The notes beneath the pieces were generated by a model. It searched no databases and was not told where the DNA came from. It saw only the letters and a list, made by a program, of their open reading frames with translations. Below, piece by piece: positions 14,964-22,698 of a stretch of DNA of 64,000 nt (positions are counted from its first letter, which is position 1; every line of letters starts with the position of its first letter). The position numbers and the translations under genes are program-made. Source of the stretch: Hyphomonadaceae bacterium UBA7672 (lineage in GTDB: Bacteria; Pseudomonadota; Alphaproteobacteria; Caulobacterales; Hyphomonadaceae); NCBI GenBank assembly GCA_002483135.1, contig DLHI01000024.1, positions 146,883-210,882 on the forward strand. The letters are read 5' to 3'.

Positions 14964-16334
14964 CTAAACCGCCCCGTCCGGCTTCTTCCCCGCCTTCTTT
15001 GCGGCCGACTTCTCCGCCCGGAAAGCCTTCGCCCAGCCCTCTTTCCCAGCCTGCCGCCCGCGCGCAATCGCCAACGCATCCGCCGGCACGTCTTCAACAA
15101 TCACCGAGCCCGAGCCGACATATCCGCCCGCACCAATCGTCACCGGCGCCACCAGCGACGAATTCGAGCCAACGAACGCGCCCTCACCCACCACCGTGCG
15201 GTATTTGAAGAACCCGTCGTAATTGCAGAAGATCGTACCCGCTCCGATGTTCGCTCCCGCGCCAATCTCGCCATCGCCGAGATAGCTGAGATGGTTCGCC
15301 TTCGCGCCTTCGCCGACAGTCACGTTCTTCACCTCGACGAAATTGCCGATGTGCGCGTCCTTCCCGATCACCGCCCCCGGTCGCAGCCGCGCATACGGCC
15401 CCACCAGCGCGCCCGAGCCAACCTTGGCGCCCTCCAGGTGAGAGAACGCACGGATCACCGCGCCGCTCGAAACGCTTACTCCAGTCGCAAACACAACGTT
15501 CGGCTCTATGGTCACCCCCGACGCAATCTTCGTGTCGTGGCTGAAGTACACCGTCTCCGGCGCCGGCATCGTCACGCCATCCGCCATGAGCTTCTCGCGC
15601 ATCGCCTGCTGGAAGATGTGCTCGATTCCAGCCAACTCCGCCTGGCTGTTCACGCCCAGCACATCGCGCTCCTCGCAATGCGCCACAGCAGCCTTCAGCC
15701 CACGTCCCCGCGCCAGCCCGACAAGGTCCGTCAGATAGTATTCGCCCTTGGCGTTGTCGTTCTTCACCGCCTTCAGCAGATCGAACATCAACTTCACCGG
15801 CGCCGCCATCACGCCCGAATTCGCCAGCTCGATCGCCAGCTGGTCCTCGCTCGCATCGTTGGCCTCGACGATCGCCTCCAGCGAGCCATCGCCCGTCGTC
15901 ACCAGCCGCCCATAACGGTTCGGCAGCTTCGCCTTGAAACCGAGCACGCAAACACCCGCGCCCTTCTCGATCTCCGCAAACGCTCGCTCGCCCGCCTCCT
16001 TGGGCACCAGCGGCGTATCGGCATAAAGCACGATGGCTTGCCCCTCGACGCCCGCCAGCGCCTCGCGCGCCGCGTCCACCGCGTTCGCCGTGCCCAGCTG
16101 CTCACGCTGCACCACCACATTGGCTGCGCCCACCAGCTTCGCCGCCGCCTCGCTCAACGCCGGCATGTCCGGCCCGACCACCACAACGCTCCGTTTGCAG
16201 CCCAGCGCCTGCGCCAGCGCGACGCTCCATGCCAGCATCGGCCGCCCGCCGATCTCGTGCAGAACCTTCGGGCGCGGCGATTTCATCCGCGTGCCCTTGC
16301 CCGCGGCGAGGATGATTGCGAAACGGTCGGCCAT
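14964..16334 (-). CDS. glmU: Bifunctional UDP-N-acetylglucosamine pyrophosphorylase / glucosamine-1-phosphate acetyltransferase
   Basis: A 456-residue protein with GGACAG upstream of ATG 16334. The N-terminal uridylyltransferase shows LAAGKGTRMKSPRPKVLHEIGGRPML (nucleotide loop), QLGTANAV, YADTPL, NSGVM and GEYYLTDLV. The C-terminal left-handed beta-helix shows repeated hexapeptides, RPGAVIGKDAHIGNFVEVKN, NHLSYLGDGEIGAGANIGAGTIFCNYDG and GSNSSLVAPVTIGAGGYVGSGS. It makes UDP-GlcNAc for peptidoglycan and LPS in the cytoplasm. Length and motifs are complete. It is divergent from gph; the 63-nt gap must hold both promoters. The tail is Lys/Ala-rich, as often in this family. Confidence 0.97.
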   Translation of the reverse strand: MADRFAIILAAGKGTRMKSPRPKVLHEIGGRPMLAWSVALAQALGCKRSVVVVGPDMPALSEAAAKLVGAANVVVQREQLGTANAVDAAREALAGVEGQAIVLYADTPLVPKEAGERAFAEIEKGAGVCVLGFKAKLPNRYGRLVTTGDGSLEAIVEANDASEDQLAIELANSGVMAAPVKLMFDLLKAVKNDNAKGEYYLTDLVGLARGRGLKAAVAHCEERDVLGVNSQAELAGIEHIFQQAMREKLMADGVTMPAPETVYFSHDTKIASGVTIEPNVVFATGVSVSSGAVIRAFSHLEGAKVGSGALVGPYARLRPGAVIGKDAHIGNFVEVKNVTVGEGAKANHLSYLGDGEIGAGANIGAGTIFCNYDGFFKYRTVVGEGAFVGSNSSLVAPVTIGAGGYVGSGSVIVEDVPADALAIARGRQAGKEGWAKAFRAEKSAAKKAGKKPDGAV

Positions 16335-16397
16335 GGCCTGTCCTTCAGGTCGAATCCCGGCCCCTGACTATCACACCCGCAAGCTCACCAGCCAGAC

Positions 16398-17078
16398 ATG
16401 AACAGCCTCACCGGCTACACCATTGCCTTCGACCTCGATGGCACGCTGATCGAAACCGCCGGCGACATCCATAGGGCGCTTGGCGAAGTCCTGTCGTCGG
16501 AAGGCTTTCCGCCCCTGCCAATGTCCGAAGTCCGCAAGCTGGTTGGCGGCGGCGCACGCCTGCTGATCCAGCGCGCCCTCGAACTGCACGGCGCCACGCG
16601 CGACGACGCAACCCTCGACCGGCTGATGGATCAGTACATCGCCGCCTACGCCGCCGACATCGCCAGCCTGTCCCATCCCTTTCCCGGCCTGATCGAAGCG
16701 CTCGACGCGCTGCAAGGCCTCGGCGCTACGCTCTGCGTCTGCACCAACAAGCGCACGGACCTCTCCGTGCAATTGCTTGAAATGCTGGGATTGCAGCCCC
16801 GCTTCGCCGCCATTGTCGGTGGAGATCTCGCGCCAAACCGCAAACCCCATCCCGATCACTACATCTACGCGATCCGCATGGCGGGCGGCGATCCAGCCAG
16901 AAGCATGATGATCGGCGATTCAATCTACGATGTTCGCACCGCGAAGGCCGCCGGCGCGCCGGTCGCCGTCTATGCCTTCGGCTATACAGACACGGCGCCG
17001 GACCTGTTGGGAGCCGACGCCGTGTTTACGCATTTCACTGAGTTACCAGACCTCGCGGTCCGCCTGCTGCTCCGTTAG
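16398..17078 (+). CDS. gph: Phosphoglycolate phosphatase-like HAD hydrolase
   Basis: A 226-residue protein with the HAD pattern: motif I AFDLDGTLIET (Asp nucleophile), cap helices with MSEVRKLVGGGARLLIQRAL, motif II CVCTNKRTD, the motif III Lys in PNRKPHPDHY, and motif IV MIGDSIYDVRTAKAAGAP. This order and the KPHP block match the Gph/CbbZ group, which removes phosphate from 2-phosphoglycolate. Related HAD enzymes use other sugar phosphates, so the substrate is likely, not certain. It overlaps the convergent gene at 17075 by 4 nt. Confidence 0.87.
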   Translation: MNSLTGYTIAFDLDGTLIETAGDIHRALGEVLSSEGFPPLPMSEVRKLVGGGARLLIQRALELHGATRDDATLDRLMDQYIAAYAADIASLSHPFPGLIEALDALQGLGATLCVCTNKRTDLSVQLLEMLGLQPRFAAIVGGDLAPNRKPHPDHYIYAIRMAGGDPARSMMIGDSIYDVRTAKAAGAPVAVYAFGYTDTAPDLLGADAVFTHFTELPDLAVRLLLR

Positions 17079-17314
17079 CCGATACCGCGCATGTAGCTCG
17101 CGGGCTTGCCGGGCTCGGGCCGCGCGCTTTTCTTGCGCGGGGGCATACCGTTGACCATGTTGCTGCGCACGTCCGTGCGGGCCGAGCGCATCGCTGGCAC
17201 GAAGCCGGCGTCGATAAGATTGATCGAGACGTCGAACCCACGGCTCGCCCAGTACTCTTCGATCTTCGCCTTCAGCTTGCGGGCGCCATCTTGGTCGCAG
17301 AAATCGCTGTTCAT
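17075..17314 (-). CDS. Small conserved protein of unknown function
   Basis: A 79-residue protein with GGAG seven bases upstream of ATG 17314. The front reads DFCDQDGARKLKAKIEEYWASRGFDV, and then a conserved-looking VRSNMVNGMPPRK block at about residues 49-61 precedes a basic, proline-rich tail. Similar short proteins with an RSxMVNG block are common in alphaproteobacteria as far as I recall. The block and tail could bind nucleic acid, but that is a guess. Confidence 0.65.
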   Translation of the reverse strand: MNSDFCDQDGARKLKAKIEEYWASRGFDVSINLIDAGFVPAMRSARTDVRSNMVNGMPPRKKSARPEPGKPASYMRGIG

Positions 17315-17636
17315 GTAGTCGCTCCAGACACCAGTTGAGGCTTAGCCTGCGTAAAACGCTTATCCGCCTCGGTAGGTCCCTCAGTTCGCGTCGTCCGCTT
17401 TGCGGTATCGCCGTAGTGTCAAGTTAGGAATGCAGTTGAGGCGGCGCATGATGCAGCGAAGGTATTTTGAAGATAAATTGTGGCGTGGAACGCCACGCTC
17501 AGATGAACGTTTGTTCGGGTTCATCGCGTTGCTGGGCAATTCGCGTTAACGCCTGAACGCTCAGCCGCGTAGGCCCCACGCATGGAACGGAATCAGCTCG
17601 GCGTAGACAAAGGAATCGATTGAACGCCCCGCGCCC
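17315..17636. other. Intergenic stretch, AT-richer, small hairpin only
   Basis: This 322-bp stretch has no supported frame. It contains a perfect short hairpin, GTGGCGT/ACGCCAC, around 17479-17496 and is visibly less GC-rich than the flanks (17400-17540). It may hold the promoter of the small gene at 17314 or an unrecognised small RNA; I see no tRNA-like or riboswitch fold. Confidence 0.35.
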
Positions 17637-17873
17637 CTAAAGGCGCTTCTTCGAAAACGCGCGGCCGGACGCGCTCTTAGGATATTTTTCGAACTCCCAA
17701 GCCTGCTCGGACTCACTGAAAGCGACGTAGGTTTTGAGCCGCCACGGCCGATACTTGGCGGTATGCGGCACGTGCCCAGCGTTGTGTTTCACCAATCGGC
17801 CACGCAATTCCTGGGTAATGCCGACGTCGTGGTGCGCGCCGTCTTCGCTGGCCAATATGTAAACGTAGACCAC
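17637..17873 (-). CDS. GIY-YIG nuclease-superfamily protein
   Basis: A 78-residue protein starting at GTG 17873, with GGGGGAAGAAC in front. It matches the small stand-alone GIY-YIG domain: VYVYILASEDGAHHDVGIT (a variant of the GIY...YIG strands), LRGRLVKHNAGHVPHTAKYRPWRL, and a later FEKYPKSASGRAFSKKRL. In these proteins Tyr, Arg and Glu act in DNA cleavage; the YIG part is DVG here, so activity is unsure. Such genes often sit near repeats. This one adjoins a nested inverted repeat and a tRNA gene. Confidence 0.85.
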   Translation of the reverse strand: MVYVYILASEDGAHHDVGITQELRGRLVKHNAGHVPHTAKYRPWRLKTYVAFSESEQAWEFEKYPKSASGRAFSKKRL

Positions 17874-17907
17874 GTTCTTCCCCCAGATCCGGGGTCAGAA
17901 TGGCCCG

Positions 17908-18032
17908 CCTACGCGCTTCGCGCCACGGCGCGGCAGCCCGTCCGCAATACGGCTCGGCAAGCCAGCCTTCTCTCATTTCGTTCGAAGAAGGCTGGCTTGC
18001 CGAGCCGTAGCGCGAAGCGCGAAGCGCGTAGG
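17908..18032. repeat. Nested inverted repeat between GIY-YIG gene and tRNA-Val
   Basis: The inner arms are 24-bp perfect inverted copies, 17948-17971 and 17986-18009, with a 14-nt loop. Outer arms CCTACGCGCTTCGCG (17908-17922) and CGCGAAGCGCGTAGG (18018-18032) are also perfect. The element ends one base before the tRNA CCA. A near inverted pair (17881-17896 and 18124-18139) flanks the whole block including the tRNA. Confidence 0.85.
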
Positions 18033-18033
18033 C

Positions 18034-18108
18034 TGGTGGGCGATGCAGGGATTGAACCTGCGACCCCTCCCGTGTGAAGGGAGTGCTCTCCCGCTGAGCT
18101 AATCGCCC
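18034..18108 (-). tRNA. tRNA-Val (anticodon CAC)
   Basis: Read on the minus strand, 18108 to 18034 folds as a 75-nt tRNA. The acceptor stem is GGGCGAU with AUCGCCC. The D arm contains GCUCAGCGGGAGAGC, and the anticodon stem CUCCC/GGGAG has loop UUCACAC with anticodon CAC. The T arm contains GGUUCAAUCC. A discriminator A and an encoded CCA follow. CAC reads the GUG valine codon. A TTGACG promoter lies just upstream. Confidence 0.96.
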
Positions 18109-18145
18109 GGACCCACCTGAGGGGACCCAGATTCTGGGGAGCGGG

Positions 18146-18175
18146 TTCATAGGCCCCCGGCCAAGCGGGCGTCAA
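18146..18175 (-). promoter_or_regulatory. Promoter of tRNA-Val
   Basis: On the minus strand TTGACG (18175-18170), an 18-nt spacer and TATGAA (18151-18146) lie about 38 nt before the tRNA 5' end. The -35 hexamer is the same as in the rpsJ and rpsM promoters of this window. Confidence 0.7.
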
Positions 18176-18380
18176 GCTGGACATCGGTTCACAGCCGCAC
18201 GGAATGCCGCGTCGCGGCACAAAAACCCGGTCGTTCAGCCGGTTATCGCTGTCCCTCTTGTGATCGCCCGCCACGCCACTGCCAGGGGTTTCCCGTGGAC
18301 ACAGGGCCTTCCTTTTGGGAAGGCTTCGCCCCAAGGCGGATTAAAATCCAGAAAACCGCCAGCGCGGGAGGGAGTTTGGA

Positions 18381-19964
18381 ATGGCGTTTCTATCGCCAGG
18401 CAAGATCACGACCATGGACGAGGCCCGGAAGCACCGGACCTACGCCCTCTGGATCCTGATCATCGTCTACATCTTCAATTTCATCGACCGGCAGATCGTC
18501 AACATCCTGCAGGAAGACATCAAGCACGAGCTGAACCTGCAGGACTGGCAGCTCGGCATGATGACGGGCCTCACCTTCGCTGTCGTCTATTGCACGGCCG
18601 GCATCCCCGTCGCCCGCCTCGCGGACTCCAGCAGCCGCAAGGGCGTCATGGTGGTCTCGCTCGCCATCTGGAGCGCCTTCACCGCCATCTGCGGTCTGGC
18701 GACCGACATCAATGTCGGCGGCATGACAATCATTTCCGGTTTCGTGTTCCTGCTGGTCGCCCGCATGGGCGTCGGCCTCGGCGAAGCCGGCGGCAGTCCG
18801 CCAGCCCACGCCATGATTTCGGATCTCTACGAGAAAGAGAAACGCGGCCGCGCGCTCGCGCTCTACTCGGCCGGCCTCTATGCCGGCACGCTGCTCGGCT
18901 ACTATCTCGGCGGCTGGTTGAGCGAGGCGCTGAACTGGCGCCAGGCGTTCTTCGTGGTCGGCATCCCCGGCATCATCTTCGCCATCATCGCATGGACGAC
19001 CGTGAAGGAACCGGTGCGCGGTCTGTCCGGCGCCACCGCGTCGGTCGACAAGCCCACCTTCATGACGTCGTTCCGCAAGCTCTGGTCGCTGAAGGCATTT
19101 CCCTATTACGCCATCGCCACCGGCGCCGGCACCTTCATCACCTACGGCCTCGGCAACTGGATGCCGTCCTTCATGCCGCGCACCTACGGCATCGTCGATC
19201 CCGCCAGCGCCGGCGAGACGGTGAAGTATATCGGTCAGTGGGGCATGCCCGATCTGCAGAACATGCTCGGCCTCTGCCAGGCCACCGTCGTCGACGGCGT
19301 CAAGACGCTCGCCGCTGACTGCTACGACATGAACAAGACCGAGATCGGCCTGTTCTATGGCACCTGCTCGGGCGTCGGCGGCATGATCGGCACCATCGCG
19401 GGCGGCTATTTCGCCGACCGCCTCGGCGCCAAGGATCGCCGTTGGTTCCTCTGGGTTCCGATGTGGGGCAAGTTCCTCGGCGCGCCGCTTTTCATCGCAG
19501 CCATGCTGGCGCCGACCGTCGAATGGTCGCTGCTCCTCTACTTCCCGGGCATCACGCTGGCCGCGATGTATCTCGGGCCGTCACTGGCGATCACCCACCA
19601 CCTCGTGCCCGCCTCGATGCGCGCCATGTCGTCCGCCGTGCTGTTCTTCATCCTGAACATCCTCGGACTCGGCACCGGTCCGTTCGTCGTCGGCCTGCTG
19701 TCGGACTGGATCGGCGGCAACGCGCAATCCCTGTCCGAAGCGCACAGCTTCCTCGGCAACAGCGTGGAGGAAGTGAAGCAGATGTCGCTCAAATGGGCGA
19801 TGATCATCGCGGTCATCCTCATGACGCCGCTGTCCATCCTCTGGCACATCGGCGCGACGAAACTGCCCAAGGGCGAACTTGACGACGAGGGCGGCGCCGT
19901 CGCCGAAGCCCTCACCGAAGGCGACCCGAAGGGCCACACGCAGACCACGGGTCCGTCGTCGTAG
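18381..19964 (+). CDS. MFS transporter, spinster-type
   Basis: A 527-residue protein with GGGAGGGAGTTTGGA before ATG 18381. About twelve membrane segments are visible. The first carries YIFNFIDRQIVNILQEDIK, the N-terminal mark of spinster-like MFS carriers. The loop 2-3 motif is ARLADSSSRKGVM, and VARMGVGLGEAGGSPPAHAMISDLY (about residues 130-154) carries the typical GEAG block. A large loop between helices 7 and 8 (about 260-315) is longer than usual. Substrates of bacterial members are mostly unknown; lipids, aromatic acids or siderophores have been suggested for relatives. A strong terminator follows. Confidence 0.88.
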   Translation: MAFLSPGKITTMDEARKHRTYALWILIIVYIFNFIDRQIVNILQEDIKHELNLQDWQLGMMTGLTFAVVYCTAGIPVARLADSSSRKGVMVVSLAIWSAFTAICGLATDINVGGMTIISGFVFLLVARMGVGLGEAGGSPPAHAMISDLYEKEKRGRALALYSAGLYAGTLLGYYLGGWLSEALNWRQAFFVVGIPGIIFAIIAWTTVKEPVRGLSGATASVDKPTFMTSFRKLWSLKAFPYYAIATGAGTFITYGLGNWMPSFMPRTYGIVDPASAGETVKYIGQWGMPDLQNMLGLCQATVVDGVKTLAADCYDMNKTEIGLFYGTCSGVGGMIGTIAGGYFADRLGAKDRRWFLWVPMWGKFLGAPLFIAAMLAPTVEWSLLLYFPGITLAAMYLGPSLAITHHLVPASMRAMSSAVLFFILNILGLGTGPFVVGLLSDWIGGNAQSLSEAHSFLGNSVEEVKQMSLKWAMIIAVILMTPLSILWHIGATKLPKGELDDEGGAVAEALTEGDPKGHTQTTGPSS

Positions 19965-19986
19965 GTTTGCCAGACACCAAAAAACG

Positions 19987-20022
19987 AAAGGCCCGCTGGC
20001 AGCAGCGGGCCTTTCTGTTTTA
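19987..20022 (+). terminator. Rho-independent terminator of the MFS gene
   Basis: AAAGGCCCGCTG (19987-19998) and CAGCGGGCCTTT (20003-20014) form a 12-bp perfect stem with a 4-nt loop, followed by CTGTTTTA. It is 23 nt past the stop codon. Confidence 0.9.
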
Positions 20023-20032
20023 GCGCTCAGTG

Positions 20033-20103
20033 GGCCTCATGGTGAGCCTCCTCACCCTGAGGAGGCGCCGCAGGCGGCGTCTCGACGGGCGAACCACGAG
20101 GCC
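20033..20103. repeat. Palindromic intergenic repeat element
   Basis: GGCCTCATGGT (20033-20043) and ACCACGAGGCC (20093-20103) are inverted copies with one mismatch. Between them CCTCCTCA/TGAGGAGG (20047-20065) is a perfect small stem. It lies between convergent genes and has the look of a dispersed repeat. Confidence 0.6.
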
Positions 20104-20107
20104 GTGC

Positions 20108-21139
20108 TCACGGCTCAAACGTAAGCTCATCGTCCCCCAGCGGCGCGAACACCTCATCCAGCATCTTGTCGCTGACGGCCGATAGCGTGGCCGGATCCCA
20201 CTTCGGCGCATTGTCCTTGTCGATGATCACCGCGCGCACGCCTTCCCGGAAGTCATGGCTGTGAACCTGCCGGCAGCCGATGCGGAACTCCATCCGCATG
20301 TTGTCCTCAAACGTCTTCGCCTGCAGGCCCAGCGCCAGCTGCCGGTGCGCCACCTTCAACGTGCGCGGCGACTTCGTCTTCAGCGTCTTCAGCTGCGCGG
20401 CGGCCCACTCGCCCGGCTCTGCCTCGAGCGCCAGCATCGTCTCCTCGACGGTCGGCTTCCAGAAGCAGCGTTCGATCACTTCAAGATGCTTCTCGAACGA
20501 TCCCGCCTCGTCCCATTCCATCGCCTCCAGCATCTCCAGCCCGCCATCGCAGACCTGGCGCTTGAGCGCATCGATAACGCCGCTCTCGACATACTGCGTC
20601 GCGATCCCCGCGGCGCACACATCCCCGCCCTTCAGTCGCTCGCCCGTCAGCGCCAGCCACATGCCCAGCGGCGGGCCGAGCCGCGGCAGGAACCAGCCGC
20701 CGCCAACATCCGGGAACAGCCCGATCCCCGTCTCCGGCATCGCAAACAGCGTCCGCTCGCTCGCCACACGGTGCGAGCCATGCACCGATATGCCGACGCC
20801 CCCGCCCATCGTCACGCCGTCCATGAACGCCACATATGGCTTGGGATAATTCTTGATCCGCACATTCAGCCGGTACTCGGCGCGGAAGAACGCCTGCGCC
20901 GCGCTTCCGTCCGCAGCTCCGCTCTCGGCCAGCATGCGGATGTCGCCCCCGGCGCAGAATCCGCGCGTCCCCTCCGCATGATCCACCACCACAAGCTCGA
21001 CCTCGGCATCGTCCACCCACAGCTTCAGCGCCGCGTCGATTGCAAGGCACATCTCCTCGTTCAGCGCATGCAGCGCCTGCGGCCGGTTCAGCGTGATCCG
21101 CCCAGCAACGCCCTCGCGATGAATGGTGACTTCGACCAT
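20108..21139 (-). CDS. 3-hydroxyisobutyryl-CoA hydrolase-like crotonase
   Basis: A 343-residue protein. ATG 21139 has GGAGGG seven bases upstream; ATG 21154 has poor spacing. It shows crotonase marks typical of the HIBCH branch: ITLNRPQALHALNEEM, GTRGFCAGGDIRML, PYVAFMDGVTMGGGVGISVHGSHRVASE and FAMPETGIGLFPDVGGGWFLPRL, with the catalytic Glu/Asp pair. A long C-terminal part has SPRTLKVAHRQL and HDFREGVRAVIIDKDNAPKW. HIBCH frees 3-hydroxyisobutyrate from its CoA ester in valine breakdown. The acyl-CoA dehydrogenase at 23723 fits the same pathway. Confidence 0.92.
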   Translation of the reverse strand: MVEVTIHREGVAGRITLNRPQALHALNEEMCLAIDAALKLWVDDAEVELVVVDHAEGTRGFCAGGDIRMLAESGAADGSAAQAFFRAEYRLNVRIKNYPKPYVAFMDGVTMGGGVGISVHGSHRVASERTLFAMPETGIGLFPDVGGGWFLPRLGPPLGMWLALTGERLKGGDVCAAGIATQYVESGVIDALKRQVCDGGLEMLEAMEWDEAGSFEKHLEVIERCFWKPTVEETMLALEAEPGEWAAAQLKTLKTKSPRTLKVAHRQLALGLQAKTFEDNMRMEFRIGCRQVHSHDFREGVRAVIIDKDNAPKWDPATLSAVSDKMLDEVFAPLGDDELTFEP

Positions 21140-21262
21140 GTCCGGACCCTCCATTTCCTGCGACCTACCATGCCCACAGGTCGAATCCCAACTGTCACGG
21201 AATCAGCCGACCTTCCAGCTCAGTAGCGTCCCTGCAGCCCCCCGCTACAAGGAAGCCTCCGC

Positions 21263-21481
21263 ATGCGCTGGCACACTGTCCGCTTCGATCCGCGCGCCAA
21301 CCGCGTCGAGATCTATCGTCACGCCGACGACTTCTGCGATGGCGATCCGCTGATTCTGATTGACGCCGAAGTCGAACGCTTCGGCGACACGCCCGAAGGG
21401 GCCGAACGGCTTGCCGCCTGGCTCGGCCGCATCGTGCTGTCCGACAACCCCGCCGTCAGCAGGGCGCTGGGCATCGCCTGA
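21263..21481 (+). CDS. Small hypothetical protein
   Basis: A 72-residue protein, MRWHTVRFDPRANRVEIY with a later DDFCDGDPLILIDAEVERFGDTPEGAERLAAWLGRI. It has the make-up of a small soluble protein with an alpha/beta mix. It is divergent from the HIBCH-like gene (123-nt gap) and convergent with the next gene. I do not recognise the family. CDS status rests on codon use and a reasonable GGAAGCCTCC site upstream. Confidence 0.6.
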   Translation: MRWHTVRFDPRANRVEIYRHADDFCDGDPLILIDAEVERFGDTPEGAERLAAWLGRIVLSDNPAVSRALGIA

Positions 21482-21499
21482 GGCGCCGGAAAAACCGGA

Positions 21500-21733
21500 T
21501 CAGCCCGCGCGTCGCTGCCTGTCGCTTGCGCAGTCGGAACAACAGGGGTCATCCTTGCCCAGCAGCGAGAACGCTGCTTGCTCGCCGGGCCCACGCCGCA
21601 TCAGGTCGAGCGCAAGATTGCGATAGCACGCTGCCTGGCGCAGGTATTCCGCGCGCACATCTTGATCGACTGCAGCCTGCGCCGCCGTCATGCAGTTCTC
21701 AGCCTCTAGCAAGCATTCCATTGCACTGGTCAT
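21500..21733 (-). CDS. Small AENC-motif protein A
   Basis: About 77 residues from ATG 21733; GTG 21748 and ATG 21721 are other options, and none has a clear RBS. The protein is helical and Cys-containing: ECLLEAENCMTAAQAA, then RAEYLRQAACYRNLALDL, and a tail with DDPCCSDCASD. It is a paralogue of the gene at 21816 (LKAENC, R.EYIR.SA.WRNEAL). The Cys-rich tail could bind a metal, but the partner copy lacks it. Function is unknown. Confidence 0.55.
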   Translation of the reverse strand: MTSAMECLLEAENCMTAAQAAVDQDVRAEYLRQAACYRNLALDLMRRGPGEQAAFSLLGKDDPCCSDCASDRQRRAG

Positions 21734-21815
21734 AGTGTCTTGTGGCACACATGACCAAGGTCGGCTTGGACCTGGATCAAACCGGAAAGCCGGGGTGTCG
21801 CACCCGGCGAAAGGT

Positions 21816-22016
21816 TCAAATGAAGGGATCTTCGTCGTCCGGAGCCGGATACTGCCACAGCATTTCGGCCTGATCCCCGAGAGTCACGCGCAGCGCCTCG
21901 TTCCGCCAGACCGCTGACATCCGGATGTATTCAAGCCGGTCATCGAGATTGCGCGAAGCCAGAGCGGCGGCTGCGCAGTTCTCGGCCTTCAACTCGCAAT
22001 CTAGCATGGTCAGCAT
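21816..22016 (-). CDS. Small AENC-motif protein B
   Basis: About 66 residues from ATG 22016; a GGAGG lies 14 nt upstream, so the start is uncertain. DCELKAENCAAAALASRNLDDRLEYIRMSAVWRNEALRVTLG matches the layout of the downstream gene at 21500, so they are a tandem duplicate pair. The tail YPAPDDEDPFI is acidic and lacks the Cys cluster of copy A. No known family is recognised. Confidence 0.55.
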   Translation of the reverse strand: MLTMLDCELKAENCAAAALASRNLDDRLEYIRMSAVWRNEALRVTLGDQAEMLWQYPAPDDEDPFI

Positions 22017-22138
22017 GTGGATAACTCGCGCCTCCACAGTCAAACCCGTCACGCTGACTTCTGTTCCGCTGCCGCCCGCCGAAACAGCGCATTCCCCAGC
22101 TCGACCGCAACCTGTCCGCATAGGCACAAGCGCCGACG

Positions 22139-22609
22139 CTAAAGCTTAACAAGATATGAATGCACGCCTTCCAGCACGAGCACCGAGTCCTGATTGTGGA
22201 TCGTCGCCTTCATGCGCACCACACCCGTCGTCCGCTGCCGCTGAAGTTCCGTGATCTCCAGCAACGGATAGAGCGTGTCGCCCGGATAGACCGCCTTCAG
22301 GAACTTAGCGCTCACCTCGACGAACCCGATCAGGTCATTCCCGATCACATGCGGAAACAACCCCGCCCCCGCCGCCGTCAGCGTCAGCAGGTGCAGCCCA
22401 TGCGCCAACAGGTCTTTATGCCCCGCCGCCTCGCAGTAAGGCCGGTCATAATGGATCGGATGATTGTCGCCGGAGAGAAGCTGGAACGCCGAGAAATGCG
22501 CATCCGTCAGCGTCCGCGCCGGACACGGATACCGCTCACCAATTTCGAGCTGATCGAAGCCGCGCTTGGGAACGAGGGGACGGGAGAAGGGATCGAAGGG
22601 CTGGGTCAT
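22139..22609 (-). CDS. MaoC-like dehydratase
   Basis: A 156-residue protein with the hot-dog fold pattern of MaoC/R-hydratases: front FDQLEIGERYPCPARTLTDAHFSAFQLLSGDNHPIHYD with the catalytic Asp-His (SGDNHPIHYD). DLLAHGLHLLTL, FVEVSAKFLKAVYPGDTLYPLLEI and a closing VLEGVHSYLV strand follow. Members hydrate enoyl-CoA or act on other acyl groups. It lies near acyl-CoA genes (HIBCH-like, acyl-CoA dehydrogenase), which suggests a shared catabolic role. ATG 22609 has only a weak GGTG site. Confidence 0.87.
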   Translation of the reverse strand: MTQPFDPFSRPLVPKRGFDQLEIGERYPCPARTLTDAHFSAFQLLSGDNHPIHYDRPYCEAAGHKDLLAHGLHLLTLTAAGAGLFPHVIGNDLIGFVEVSAKFLKAVYPGDTLYPLLEITELQRQRTTGVVRMKATIHNQDSVLVLEGVHSYLVKL

Positions 22610-22698
22610 AGCGACACCATCTCACGAACAAAAAAGACCATGCTAGAGTGCTGCACCGGCAAGGCTCCCAATTCATACCCGTCAAGAAGGTCGCAAGC

